Source of the DNA: Streptomyces asiaticus
GTDB taxonomy: Bacteria; Actinomycetota; Actinomycetes; Streptomycetales; Streptomycetaceae
Assembly: GCF_018138715.1 (NCBI RefSeq)
Contig: NZ_JAGSHX010000006.1
Coordinates: 5,704,001 to 5,768,000, forward strand
Reading direction: 5' to 3'
Length of the DNA: 64,000 nucleotides
Shown here: positions 32,887-41,529 of the stretch, in pieces
Layout: every line of letters begins with the position of its first letter
Numbering within the stretch: the first letter of the stretch is position 1
Made by a program: the position numbers and the translations under genes
Notes under the pieces: generated by a model
Database searches by the model: none
Told to the model about the DNA's origin: nothing
The model's input: only the letters and a program-made list of their open reading frames with translations

Positions 32887-32966
32887 GTCGGTGCGGTACA
32901 CCGACGACGCTAGGAGCGGTGCGCGCCGGATCGGTCGTTCTCGGTTGCCTAGGTCTGCGGGACCTA
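32887..32966. promoter_or_regulatory. Two palindromes in the SDR/XRE divergent promoter
   Basis: GTCGGTG-N5-CACCGAC at 32887-32905 and TAGGTC-N5-GACCTA at 32950-32966 are perfect dyads with the same 5-bp spacer. One is next to each gene. They are candidate operators of the adjacent regulator. Confidence 0.5.
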
Positions 32967-33000
32967 CCTTGCCTGCCCGGCGACGCGGCACACTTGGGGC

Positions 33001-33876
33001 ATGAGCCACCCCTACGCTCGTGAGCTGGGAGATTTCCTGCGTGCCCGGCGCGGCAGACTGCGTCCGCACGACGTCGGTCTGGAACCCGGCGGCCGGCGCA
33101 AGGTCACCGGGCTACGGCGCGAGGAGCTGGCACTTCTGGCCGGGCTGAGCACCGACTACTACCAGCGGATGGAGCAGGGCCGGGAGGTACGCCCGTCCGA
33201 CGACGTCCTGGACGCGCTCGCCCACGCACTCGGACTCGACGACGAGGAGCGCCGGCACCTGTTCACCCTGGCCCACGCCGCCCGCCGGCCCATGCCCGCC
33301 CGGGCGGACCACGGTCCGGAAAAGGTGCCGGACAGCACCCGGCGACTGCTGCGGGTGATGGACACCCCGGCGCTCGTACTCGGCCGGCACCTCGATCTGC
33401 TCGCCTGGAACCCGATGGCGGAGGCGCTGCTCGGCAGCCCGGACGCCCACCCGTCCGACCGGCTCAACATGCTCCTGCTGATGTTCGACGACACGCTGAC
33501 CGGCGAGCGGAGCTGCCCGGACTGGGAGCGGCAGGCCCTGGACTACATCGGCATGATGCGCGCCGCCGTCGCCGCTGACCCCACCCATCCGCGCGCCACC
33601 GCGATCGTGGGTGAGCTGAGCATCCGCAGCGCCGAGTTCCGGCGGCTGTGGGCCCGGCACGACGTACGCGCGTCGGTCAGCGGCTCCAAGACCTTCCGGG
33701 TCCCCGAGGTCGGCGACATCGTCCTGGACTGGGACACCTATCCGCTGCCCGGCAGACCCGGCCCGGTCATGCTGGCCTTCACCGTCGAACCGGGCAGCCC
33801 CGACGCGGACCGGCTCCAGCTTCTGGCGTCTTTGCACGCGACCCGCTCGGCACGCGCCGACAGGCGCTCCTTCTAG
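33001..33876 (+). CDS. XRE-family regulator with MmyB-like ligand-binding domain
   Basis: A 291-residue regulator. The N-terminal HTH includes the diagnostic GGRRKVTGLRREELALLAG followed by STDYYQRMEQGREVRPSDDVLDALA, characteristic of the MmyB/SCO-type regulators paired with SDR enzymes. The C-terminal half is the PAS-like MmyB domain (LLAWNPMAEALLG, ELSIRSAEFRRLWARHDV, LDWDTYPLPGRPG). Such proteins typically regulate the divergent oxidoreductase; the ligand may be a fatty acid or similar small molecule. No strong ribosome site is visible, so the start at 33001 rests on family alignment. Confidence 0.92.
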   Translation: MSHPYARELGDFLRARRGRLRPHDVGLEPGGRRKVTGLRREELALLAGLSTDYYQRMEQGREVRPSDDVLDALAHALGLDDEERRHLFTLAHAARRPMPARADHGPEKVPDSTRRLLRVMDTPALVLGRHLDLLAWNPMAEALLGSPDAHPSDRLNMLLLMFDDTLTGERSCPDWERQALDYIGMMRAAVAADPTHPRATAIVGELSIRSAEFRRLWARHDVRASVSGSKTFRVPEVGDIVLDWDTYPLPGRPGPVMLAFTVEPGSPDADRLQLLASLHATRSARADRRSF

Positions 33877-34120
33877 AAGACGAGCGTTCGCCGTTGTGCA
33901 GCGCCCGCTCGCCCGGACGGCCGCGAGCGTCATCAACGCCTCAGCTCACTGGTAACGACCACGCGTCATGGAGAGCGGCAGAGCTTCGGAAATCCTGACG
34001 GAACGTCGAACTCTCGACGCGATCGAGTGAAACCCCGCTCACCAGCGCCGCAGGTCAGGAGAAGATGCGTCGAACAGAAGGAACTCACGGGAGTCCCGAC
34101 AACAGCCGACGCCTCGCGGG

Positions 34121-34155
34121 GCGCCGTCCCGGCGGGCTCCCCGCCGGGACGGCGC
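34121..34155. terminator. Strong hairpin between convergent genes
   Basis: A perfect 16-bp stem (GCGCCGTCCCGGCGGG and its complement) with a 3-nt loop, 36 bp past the stop of the carboxypeptidase gene on the minus strand. The 315-bp gap 33877-34191 holds nothing else I can support. Confidence 0.88.
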
Positions 34156-34191
34156 TCGCGTCGGGCCGTGCTCCCTGGCCCAGGCCGACGC

Positions 34192-35544
34192 TCAGGTGCA
34201 GTACTGCGCTTCCTTGCCGATCGAGCGGTACATGCAGTCCGCGTTCTCCACGAGTTGGAGCACCGCGTCGCGGTTGCGGCTGGTTTCGCGGTCGATGACC
34301 TCGTCGGGCGGGTAGAAGCCGCCGGCGCCGGAGTCGCTCGGGTACATCTCGAAGGTGTAGGCGAAGACCTTCTGGGTGCCCCACAGATAGTCGTCGATCG
34401 CGCCGTCGGTGATGTAGAGCTCGCTGGACTGCTCGGGGGTGTAGCCGTTGCTCGCGGCCATCTTCTTGCCGACCGCCGCGAAGGCGTCGTAGTCGTCCCG
34501 CGTCATGCCGGTGGTGGTTTCGTCGTACGTCCAGCCGAAGGGCCACAGCACCAGTTCGCTGTAGGTGTGGAAGTCGATCGCGGCCTTGATCTGCTGCTTG
34601 CCGCCCACGACCCGGCTGCGGGCGAAGTCGGCGACGACCTTCACCTCGGGGGCGGAGGCGGCACGGGGGCCGCGGTAGGTCTCGGAGCTGGGTGAGGTGG
34701 AGGAGCCGCCGCAGCAGCCCCACTTGAAGTCCCAGTTGCGGTTGAGGTCGGTGCCCACGGACGACGAGCCGGAGTTGGGCTGACGGTTCTTGCGCCAGCT
34801 GCGGTAGGAGCCGGTGGCGATGTCGTACTCGCCGCCGTCCGGGTTCACATCCGGGACGATCCAGATCTCCCGGCCGTTGACGGCATTGGTGATCCGGGAG
34901 TCGCTGCCGTAGCCCTCGGTGAACTGTCGCACCAGATAGAGCGCCATCTCCACCGTAAGGTGCTCACGGGCGTGCTGATGGGCGGTGAAGAGGACCTCGG
35001 GCTCGTTCTCGTCCGTGGCCACGTTGTCGCTGATCTTGAGGGCGATGATGTCGCGCCCCTCGTACGACTTTCCGATGACGCGCTTGCTGAGGATCGACGG
35101 ATACTTCGCCACCGCGGCGTTGATCTCGGTGTTCGCTTCGGCGTAGTTGTGGTACTTCGCATCGGCCGACGGGAAGTCGAACGGCTTGGCCGACCTGCCC
35201 TCGGCGCGGTCGGGCGGGCCCGGGAGCGCGGTGAGCCGGTAGCCGAGCGCGCGCAGCCGCTTGGCCTGCGACGCGTCGGCGGTGACGACCACGGAGCGGG
35301 CGTCCACCTCGTCGATGGACACGCCCGTGGCGGCGATGGCGGAGCGGTCGGCCCGGGTGGCGGGGCCGGAGACCTCGTACTGCCGCACGCTCTCGTCGGC
35401 GCCCTGGGCAGTGGATGATGCGGTGCGGTCGGTGCCGGGCCGTGGAGCGGGATCATCGGCCTGAGCTGCCATGGGGGCGGCGAGTGCGAGGGTGAGCAAG
35501 GCGGTGAGGGCGGTGGCCCGTCTACCGCTGATGCGACGTCGCAT
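34192..35544 (-). CDS. Secreted M14-family zinc carboxypeptidase
   Basis: A 450-residue pre-pro-enzyme: Sec signal ([18 protein letters not shown], cleaved about residue 29), a propeptide to about 115, then the carboxypeptidase-T-like catalytic domain. Zinc ligands lie in HQHAREH (His and Glu near residue 188-191) and FHTYSE; the substrate Arg pair is in [12 protein letters not shown], and the catalytic Glu in YTFEMYP (about 398). It resembles the S. griseus carboxypeptidase that releases both hydrophobic and basic C-terminal residues. AGGAG lies 6-7 nt before the ATG. It is divergent from a secreted protease gene, a coherent extracellular protein-degrading pair. Confidence 0.94.
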   Translation of the reverse strand: MRRRISGRRATALTALLTLALAAPMAAQADDPAPRPGTDRTASSTAQGADESVRQYEVSGPATRADRSAIAATGVSIDEVDARSVVVTADASQAKRLRALGYRLTALPGPPDRAEGRSAKPFDFPSADAKYHNYAEANTEINAAVAKYPSILSKRVIGKSYEGRDIIALKISDNVATDENEPEVLFTAHQHAREHLTVEMALYLVRQFTEGYGSDSRITNAVNGREIWIVPDVNPDGGEYDIATGSYRSWRKNRQPNSGSSSVGTDLNRNWDFKWGCCGGSSTSPSSETYRGPRAASAPEVKVVADFARSRVVGGKQQIKAAIDFHTYSELVLWPFGWTYDETTTGMTRDDYDAFAAVGKKMAASNGYTPEQSSELYITDGAIDDYLWGTQKVFAYTFEMYPSDSGAGGFYPPDEVIDRETSRNRDAVLQLVENADCMYRSIGKEAQYCT

Positions 35545-35670
35545 GACATCTCCTGGGGGGTGAAGGGCGAGCGACTGCTGCGCCAGTGTTCGGCCATGCG
35601 CATGACATGCGCAAGGGTGGGAAATGGTCGAAGCCGAAGGAATCTCTCATCGAGGGAAGGAACCCCCCGC

Positions 35671-36543
35671 ATGAACAGATCTCTCGTCGGTGCGCTCTCG
35701 GCCCTGTTACTGGGCGGCGCGACCCTCGTCGGCGCGGGCGCGGCGCCCGCGACGGCCGCGTCCCCCGCCAAGGCCCCGGCCCCCGCCAAGGTCTCCGCCA
35801 AGGCCCCGAAGGCGGCCGACTTCGCGGGCACGGTGGCGCTCAGCAACTGCTCCGGCTCCGTCGTCCGCACACCGGGCTCGGCCGACAGCGACCCCGCGCT
35901 CGTGCTCTCCAACGGCCACTGCCTGGAGAGCGGCTTCCCCGGCGCGGGAGAGGTGATCGTCGACCAGCCGTCCAGCCGGAGCTTCACCCTGCTGACCGCC
36001 TCGGGCGGCCGGGCCGGCACCGTCCGGGCGAGCAAGGTCGCGTACGCGACGATGACCGACACCGACATCTCGCTGTACCAGCTGACGTCCACGTACGCCC
36101 AGATCCAGTCGTCGTACGGCATCAAGGCGCTGACGCTGTCGGACAGCCGCCCGACCCAGGGCTCCGCCATCAATGTGGTCTCCGGCTACTGGAAGAAGAT
36201 CTACTCCTGCAATATCGACGGATTTGCATATCGGCTTAAGGAGGGGGACTGGACCTGGAAGGACTCGGTCCGCTACACCTCCGCCTGTAACACGATCGGC
36301 GGAACGTCCGGCTCCCCCGTCGTCGACCCGGCGTCCGGCAAGGTCGTGGCCGTCAACAACACGGGCAACGAGGACGGCGGCCGCTGCACGCTCAACAACC
36401 CGTGCGAGGTGGACGAGAACGGCACGGTGACGGTGCGCCAGGGCATCAACTACGCCCAGGAGACGTACCCCATCACCAAGTGCGTGAGCACCGGCAACAA
36501 GATCAACCTCAACCTGGCGGGGTGTGTGCTGCCCAAGCCCTAG
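35671..36543 (+). CDS. Secreted trypsin-like serine protease (S1 family)
   Basis: A 290-residue secreted protein with a signal peptide ending near PATAAS and a Lys/Ala/Pro-rich linker. The catalytic triad is visible: His 83 in SNGHCLE, Asp 132 in DTDISLYQL and Ser 213 in GGTSGSPV. Four or more Cys probably form disulfides. The protein lacks the long pro-region of alpha-lytic-type enzymes and resembles the small trypsin-like group of Streptomyces. The ATG at 35671 is about 11 nt after GGAAGG; longer readings precede the signal peptide. A 19-bp bidirectional terminator separates it from the convergent chitinase gene. Confidence 0.9.
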   Translation: MNRSLVGALSALLLGGATLVGAGAAPATAASPAKAPAPAKVSAKAPKAADFAGTVALSNCSGSVVRTPGSADSDPALVLSNGHCLESGFPGAGEVIVDQPSSRSFTLLTASGGRAGTVRASKVAYATMTDTDISLYQLTSTYAQIQSSYGIKALTLSDSRPTQGSAINVVSGYWKKIYSCNIDGFAYRLKEGDWTWKDSVRYTSACNTIGGTSGSPVVDPASGKVVAVNNTGNEDGGRCTLNNPCEVDENGTVTVRQGINYAQETYPITKCVSTGNKINLNLAGCVLPKP

Positions 36544-36552
36544 CGAACAGCT

Positions 36553-36599
36553 GTACGCCGGTGCGCCCCGCCCATGACGAGCGGGGCGCACCGGCGTAC
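36553..36599. terminator. Bidirectional terminator
   Basis: A perfect 19-bp stem with a 9-nt loop, 10 bp after the protease stop and 31 bp from the stop of the convergent chitinase gene. Confidence 0.92.
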
Positions 36600-36630
36600 G
36601 TCGAACTGTCGTTCGCGCAGTCCTGTGGGT

Positions 36631-37641
36631 CTACAGCCCGTGGACGTGCGAGCCGACCGCCTTCGACCAGGCGTTCCCGCCGGCCGCGTCCCAGTTGGTG
36701 GACCAGGTCATCGCGCCACGGATGCCGGGGTAGGTCTTGGACGGCTTGAAGGAGCCGCAGCCGGAGCCCTTGGCGAGGCAGTCCAGGGCGTCGTTGACGA
36801 CGCTCGGCTCGACATAGCCGGAGCCGGCGCCGCTGGTGGAGGCGGGCACGCCGATGCCCACCTGGGACGGGTCGAGGCCGTTCTCGAGCTGGATGCAGGC
36901 GAGGCCGGTGAGGAAGTCGACCGAGCCCTGTGAGTAGACCTTGCCGTCACAGCCCTGCATCGAGCCGCTGTTGTAGTACTGCATGTTGACCACCGTCAGG
37001 AAATCCTTGATCGCCAGGGCGGTCTTGAAGTACTCGGTGGACGCCGACTGCATGTCGATGGTCTGCGGCGCCATGGTGACCACGACATCGCTCTTCTTGT
37101 CGTGGACGGCCTTGAGGGCCTTGGTCATGTACGTCGAGTTGACGCCGTTCTCCAGGTCGATGTCGACGCCGTTGAAGCCGTACTTGTCCATCAGGCCGGT
37201 GATGGAGGAGGCGAAGGCGTCCGCCGAGGCGTCGTCGCTGACCGAGATGGAGCCCTTCTCGCCGCCGACGGAGACGATCACGGACTTCCCGGCCGCCTGC
37301 TTGGCCTTGATGTCGTCCTTGAACTGCTGCTCGTCGCTGTAGCCGGTGGCGGGGTCGAGCTTGAAGTCGACCGCTCCGGGGGTGCCGGTGGCGTCGGCGA
37401 AGGCCACCGCGATGATGTCGTAGTCGTCGGGGACGTCCGAGAGCTTCTGCTTCGTCGCGCCGTTGTCGAAGTTCTGCCAGTAGCCGGTGACGGCGTGCTC
37501 GGGGACGGCGGCGGCGTGCTGCTTCGCGTCCGGGTGCTCCTCGGACGCGTTGGCCGAGCCGGCGGATATGAGCCCTCCTGCGGCGAGGGCGACGACTGCG
37601 GCGGCTCCGAGCAGCCGCTTGGTGAACTGTGCGCGTACCAC
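36631..37641 (-). CDS. Secreted GH18 chitinase, catalytic domain only
   Basis: A 336-residue secreted enzyme cleaving beta-1,4 N-acetylglucosamine links in chitin. After a signal peptide (LLGAAAVVALAAGGLISAGSANA) comes one GH18 barrel: VTGYWQNFDNG begins it, SVIVSVGGEKG is the third strand, and the active-site strand is FNGVDIDLENG, with the acid Glu and two Asp present and Asn at the position often held by the first Asp. No carbohydrate-binding module is present. The GTG at 37641 has GGAGG 5 nt upstream. The paralogue at 37883-39595 is very similar over the barrel. A DasR-like box and TTGACA precede it. Confidence 0.93.
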   Translation of the reverse strand: MVRAQFTKRLLGAAAVVALAAGGLISAGSANASEEHPDAKQHAAAVPEHAVTGYWQNFDNGATKQKLSDVPDDYDIIAVAFADATGTPGAVDFKLDPATGYSDEQQFKDDIKAKQAAGKSVIVSVGGEKGSISVSDDASADAFASSITGLMDKYGFNGVDIDLENGVNSTYMTKALKAVHDKKSDVVVTMAPQTIDMQSASTEYFKTALAIKDFLTVVNMQYYNSGSMQGCDGKVYSQGSVDFLTGLACIQLENGLDPSQVGIGVPASTSGAGSGYVEPSVVNDALDCLAKGSGCGSFKPSKTYPGIRGAMTWSTNWDAAGGNAWSKAVGSHVHGL

Positions 37642-37720
37642 GACAGCCTCCGTACGTGGGGGGATGTGGGGGAGGTGGTGCCAGTGCGCGTTCAGGGGCC
37701 CCTGTGGCGTGCGTATAAGG

Positions 37721-37745
37721 TGGTCCAGACCAATAGCGTTGTCAA
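37721..37745 (-). promoter_or_regulatory. DasR-type box and -35 element of the first chitinase gene
   Basis: The core TGGTCCAGACCA (37721-37732) closely matches the DasR-responsive element and the 12-bp repeat known from Streptomyces chitinase promoters. TTGACA on the minus strand lies 7 bp away (37745-37740). DasR represses chitinolytic genes until N-acetylglucosamine-derived signals release it. Confidence 0.8.
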
Positions 37746-37882
37746 GCCCGAGCGACATCTTCCCTGCACGTGAGGGTGAAAAATGCGGATGAGGGGGCCA
37801 AGAGCGGTTGCGCTCCCGGCCCCCTTGGCCCCTCCCCGCGAACGGGGCCGCGTCACGTCCCCCCGGAAGGGGCCGCGTCACG

Positions 37883-39595
37883 CTACGACAGACCGTGGAC
37901 CTTGGGGCCCACCGCGTTCGACCACGCGTTGCCCGCCGTCGCGTCCCAGTTGGTGGACCAGGTCATCGCGCCGCGCAGACCCGGGTAGGTCCGGGACGGT
38001 CTGAAGGAACCGCAGTTCGTGCCGCGGGCCAGACAGTCCAGGGCGTTGTTCACGACCGTCGGGGAGACGTAGCCGCTGCCCGCGCCGCGCGTCGAGGCGG
38101 GCAGGCCCAGGCCGACCTGCGACGGGGAGAGACCGCCCTCCAGCTGGATGCAGGCCAGGGCGGTCAGGAAGTCGACCGAGCCCTGTGAGTAGACCTTGCC
38201 GTCGCAGCCCAGCATCGAGCCGCTGTTGTAATACTGCATATTGACCACCGTCAGGATGTCCTTGATGTTCAGCGCCGTCTGGAAGTAGGCGTTGGACGTG
38301 GACTGCATGTCGATGGTCTGCGGGGCCATGGTGATCACCAGGCCGGAGCCGGCCTTCGCCGACAGGGAGCGCAGCGCCTGGGTCATATAGGTGGCGTTGA
38401 GGCCGTTCTCCAGGTCGATGTCGACGCCGTTGAAGCCGTACTCGCGCATCAGGGCGTAGACGGAGTTGGCGAAGTTGTTCGCGGAGGCCGAGTCGTTGAT
38501 CGAGACCGTGCCGTTCTGGCCGCCGATGGAGATCACGACGGACTTCCCGGCCGCCTGCTTGGCCTTGATGTCGTCCTTGAACTGCTGCTCGCTGCCGTAG
38601 CCGACGGCGGGGTCGAGGGTGAAGTCGACGGCTCCGGGGGTGCCGGTGGCGTCCGCGAAGGCGACCGCGATGATGTCGTACTGGTCCTGGACCTCCCGCA
38701 GCTTCTGCACGGCCGCGCCGTTGTTGAAGTTCTGCCAGTAGCCGGTGACCGCGTGCTTGGGCACGGTGCCGCCGCCCTCGCCGCCGCCGGCCGAGGTGGT
38801 GCCCGTGACGGCGGCCGACCTGGGCGACTCGCCCGCCGCGTTGGTGGCGGTGACCTGGAACTGGTACGAGGTGGACGGCGCCAGTCCGGTCACGGTCGCG
38901 GAAGTGCCGCCGACCGACTGCACCTTGGAGCCGTCGCGGTAGACGTTGTAGCCGGTCGCGCCGGTCACCGGGGACCAGGAGAGATCGACGGAGGACGAGG
39001 TGACGGCGCCGGCCTTGAGGCCGCTCGGCGCGCCCGGCACCGGGTCGCCGGGGTCGCCGCCGGGGCCGGTCAGGCTGATGTCGTCGGCGTAGTAGGCGGG
39101 CTGGCCGTACCAGCCGTGGGTGTAGACGGTCACCGAGGTGGTGTTGGCGCCGGTGGTGAAGCTGGTGCTGAGCTGCTGCCAGCCGGTCGCGGAGGGCGTC
39201 CAGGTCGAGACGTCGGTGGTGCCGGTGCCGCTCGCGCCGAGGTACACATAGCTGCCCTGGACCCAGCTGCTGAGGGTGTACGAGGAGTTGGGCTTGACGG
39301 CCACGGTCTGGGCGCAGCGGGCGTTGTCCGAGCCCGCCGGGGTGGCCTTGAGGGCGGCCGAGCCGCTGTGGACGGGGCTCGCGACCGTGGTGCCGCTCGC
39401 CGCCGAGCAGGTCCAGCCGCTGAGGCCGGACTCGAAGCCGGGGTTCTGGGCGAGGTTGGCGGCCGCGGCGGTCGCGGTGCCGCCGCCGAGGGCGGCAAGG
39501 CCGGTGGCGCCCAGTGCGATGGTGGCGAACGCGCCGGTCAGCCGGGCGACGTTGCGTCTGAGTCGGGTGGGGCGGGGGTGTGGGGCACGGTCCAT
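37883..39595 (-). CDS. Secreted modular GH18 chitinase (CBM - FnIII - GH18)
   Basis: A 570-residue secreted chitinase. Order: signal peptide (to about residue 47), a carbohydrate-binding module (NLAQNPGFESGLSGWTCSA to about 180), a fibronectin-III domain (PSGLKAGAVTSSSVDLSWSP to about 270), a Gly-rich linker and the GH18 barrel (VTGYWQNFNNG onward) with FNGVDIDLENG as the active-site strand. The FnIII and binding modules help attack crystalline chitin. GGAGG lies 5 nt before the ATG at 39595. It is tandem to the shorter paralogue and has the same DasR-box and TTGACA layout. Confidence 0.94.
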   Translation of the reverse strand: MDRAPHPRPTRLRRNVARLTGAFATIALGATGLAALGGGTATAAAANLAQNPGFESGLSGWTCSAASGTTVASPVHSGSAALKATPAGSDNARCAQTVAVKPNSSYTLSSWVQGSYVYLGASGTGTTDVSTWTPSATGWQQLSTSFTTGANTTSVTVYTHGWYGQPAYYADDISLTGPGGDPGDPVPGAPSGLKAGAVTSSSVDLSWSPVTGATGYNVYRDGSKVQSVGGTSATVTGLAPSTSYQFQVTATNAAGESPRSAAVTGTTSAGGGEGGGTVPKHAVTGYWQNFNNGAAVQKLREVQDQYDIIAVAFADATGTPGAVDFTLDPAVGYGSEQQFKDDIKAKQAAGKSVVISIGGQNGTVSINDSASANNFANSVYALMREYGFNGVDIDLENGLNATYMTQALRSLSAKAGSGLVITMAPQTIDMQSTSNAYFQTALNIKDILTVVNMQYYNSGSMLGCDGKVYSQGSVDFLTALACIQLEGGLSPSQVGLGLPASTRGAGSGYVSPTVVNNALDCLARGTNCGSFRPSRTYPGLRGAMTWSTNWDATAGNAWSNAVGPKVHGLS

Positions 39596-39676
39596 GACTG
39601 CCTCCGTGGGGGAATCCGTTGGGAAGTCGGCGTGAAGGAGGAGATTGCGGACGGTGGCCACCGTGTGAACGTAACG

Positions 39677-39701
39677 TGGTCCAGACCAATGCCCTTGTCA
39701 A
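39677..39701 (-). promoter_or_regulatory. DasR-type box and -35 element of the modular chitinase gene
   Basis: The same TGGTCCAGACCA core (39677-39688) with TTGACA on the minus strand 7 bp away (39701-39696), identical in spacing to the first chitinase promoter. Confidence 0.8.
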
Positions 39702-39796
39702 GGGGATGCGCACACTGAAGGATCGGGCCCGGGGTGCGTAACCCAGAGGAACTGTTCTCTCACGCCGTTTTCGTGGATAAAGTGACGACGCACCAG

Positions 39797-39826
39797 GACA
39801 GGGGCAGTAAGAGACAGGGGCAGTAA
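39797..39826 (+). repeat. Two direct repeats GACAGGGGCAGTAA upstream of the tad locus
   Basis: Identical 14-bp copies at 39797 and 39813 (period 16), 51-80 bp before the first gene of the pilus locus. They could be activator sites or simply a small duplication. Confidence 0.6.
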
Positions 39827-39876
39827 CGACCTGCGGCCGCCGCCGCTCGGCGCCGATGTGAGACGGGGTAGCCGAC

Positions 39877-40782
39877 GTGCCCACCGCGATAGCAGTCACC
39901 GGCCGCGAGCTGGTGCTTCCGCCGCCCGACGGGCAGACCCCGTCGGCCGTAGTGCTCCGCCCGCCGGACGCACAGTCACTCGACGACGCCCTCGCCGAGG
40001 TCGGGACCCTCCTCGACCAGCAGGGCTATCTCGTCGTGCTCTACCCCGCCGCGACCCCCGCGGCCGTGGTCCGCAGGCTCCATACCGTGCGCTCCGTACT
40101 GGAGAGCGACCGGATGGCGCTGCTGCCGCTTGAACTCCCGCCGCTGGCCGTGGCCGTGCTGGCACGTCAGCTGCGCCAGCTGTCCATATCCGACTTCAGT
40201 CCCGGCGTGCTGGCGTGCGCCGCCCGGCTGCTCTCCCACTACATCCACGCGGGCGCCCTGCTGGGCAGCGTCGCCAAGCTGGACCGGGTCCCGGTCAGCC
40301 TCACCTCGCACGTCAAGTCCTGGGTGCCCGGCGCCCACTTCGGGGTGCTCGCCCACCCCACCCCGCACCTGGTCAAGGTCGGCGGCGCGACCGAGCTGCC
40401 CGCCCCCGGGTACGCCACCTCCATGACGATCGCCCGGGGCCAGCTCGGCAGCCATGGCTACGGGGGCGGCGGCGCGGGCCGCGACGACTGGGTCACCGGC
40501 GCCCTCGCCCCCGCCTGGGGCGTACGCGGCGTGGAGGAGGTGCCGCTGCCCGCCGAGTCGGCGCGCTGGTGGGGCACCCCGAAGCTGATCGAGTTCGCCG
40601 CGGCCATCCCCGACCTCTCGGTCCTCTACCAGCTCGTGGCCTCCGTACGGAGAGAGGAGTGCCACTGGTGCGGCTTCGAACTCATCGGCGACCGCTGTGC
40701 CTTCTGCTCCTGCCCGGTGGCCCGCGGCGATGAGATCCCCGCACTGCTCACGTCCCCACGTCCCGCCCTGACCAGCCGGTAA
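39877..40782 (+). CDS. Conserved hypothetical protein with C-terminal zinc ribbon, first gene of tad locus
   Basis: A 301-residue protein of unknown function. The N-terminal 120 residues look alpha/beta (LDDALAEVGTLLDQQGYLVVLYPAATPAAVV), the centre contains HVKSWVPGAHFGVLAHPTPHLVKVGG, and the end has CHWCGFELIGDRCAFCSC, two Cys pairs able to bind zinc. There is no signal peptide or membrane segment, so it is cytoplasmic. It lies 26 bp before the cpaB-like gene on the same strand, so it likely belongs to the pilus operon, perhaps as a regulator or assembly factor; that is inference from position. The GTG start at 39877 has only a weak ribosome site. Confidence 0.75.
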   Translation: MPTAIAVTGRELVLPPPDGQTPSAVVLRPPDAQSLDDALAEVGTLLDQQGYLVVLYPAATPAAVVRRLHTVRSVLESDRMALLPLELPPLAVAVLARQLRQLSISDFSPGVLACAARLLSHYIHAGALLGSVAKLDRVPVSLTSHVKSWVPGAHFGVLAHPTPHLVKVGGATELPAPGYATSMTIARGQLGSHGYGGGGAGRDDWVTGALAPAWGVRGVEEVPLPAESARWWGTPKLIEFAAAIPDLSVLYQLVASVRREECHWCGFELIGDRCAFCSCPVARGDEIPALLTSPRPALTSR

Positions 40783-40808
40783 CGTCCCCGAACGAGGTTG
40801 TGCGACCC

Positions 40809-41513
40809 ATGAATTCACGCCAGCGCCGCGGAGTCATCCTGCTGCTCCTGTCGGTCCTGTGCGCCGTCGGCGCCTTCGCCGGAGTCCTCTCCGTCGTCAA
40901 CGACGTGGAGTCGAAGGTCGGCCCCGAGACCACGGCCTACAAGCTCACCTCGGACGTCAAGCCGTACAAGGCGCTGGAGGCCGGGGAGTTCGAGAAGGTC
41001 TCGATGCCCAAGCGCTATGTGCCCTCCACCGCCGTCACCGATCTCGACGAGCTACGCGGGAAGATCGCCGTGACCCAGCTGACCAAGGGGTCGCTGCTCC
41101 AGCGCGACATGATCGTGAACCGGCCCGCCCTGAAGCCCGGGCAGCAGGAGATCGCGATCATGGTCGACGCGGCGACCGGCGTCGCGGGCAAGATCACCCC
41201 GGGGGCGCGGGTCAACATCTTCGCCACCTTCGAGGGCGACACCCAGGGCGAGAAGCCGGTCTCCAAGCTGATCGTCGCGGGCGCCGAGGTGCTCGACCTC
41301 GGCAAGATCACCGCCCTGGAGCCCGACCAGGACGACAAGCGGCGGATCAACGAGGCCGTGCCGATCACCTTCGCGCTCGACACCAGGAACGCCCAGCGCG
41401 TCGCGTACGCCGAGTCGTTCGCCTCGCATGTGCGGCTCGCGTTGGTCGCGCCCGGCGGGGGCCCCTCCATAGACCCCGACGACCGCACCTACACCCTCGA
41501 CGGCGACAAATGA
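40809..41513 (+). CDS. cpaB: CpaB/RcpC-type Flp pilus assembly protein (SAF domain)
   Basis: A 234-residue membrane-anchored protein: an N-terminal helix (GVILLLLSVLCAVGAFAGVL), then an SAF-like domain (PYKALEAGEFEKVSMPKRYVP, KGSLLQRDMIV) and the RcpC segment (QQEIAIMVDAATGVAGKITPGARVNIFATFEG). In Gram-negative Tad systems CpaB acts in the periplasm with the secretin; there is no outer-membrane secretin in this organism, so it probably works at the outer face of the membrane or wall. GAGGTTG lies about 11 nt before the ATG. Confidence 0.88.
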   Translation: MNSRQRRGVILLLLSVLCAVGAFAGVLSVVNDVESKVGPETTAYKLTSDVKPYKALEAGEFEKVSMPKRYVPSTAVTDLDELRGKIAVTQLTKGSLLQRDMIVNRPALKPGQQEIAIMVDAATGVAGKITPGARVNIFATFEGDTQGEKPVSKLIVAGAEVLDLGKITALEPDQDDKRRINEAVPITFALDTRNAQRVAYAESFASHVRLALVAPGGGPSIDPDDRTYTLDGDK

Positions 41514-41529
41514 GTGAGGAGGTGCCGCG

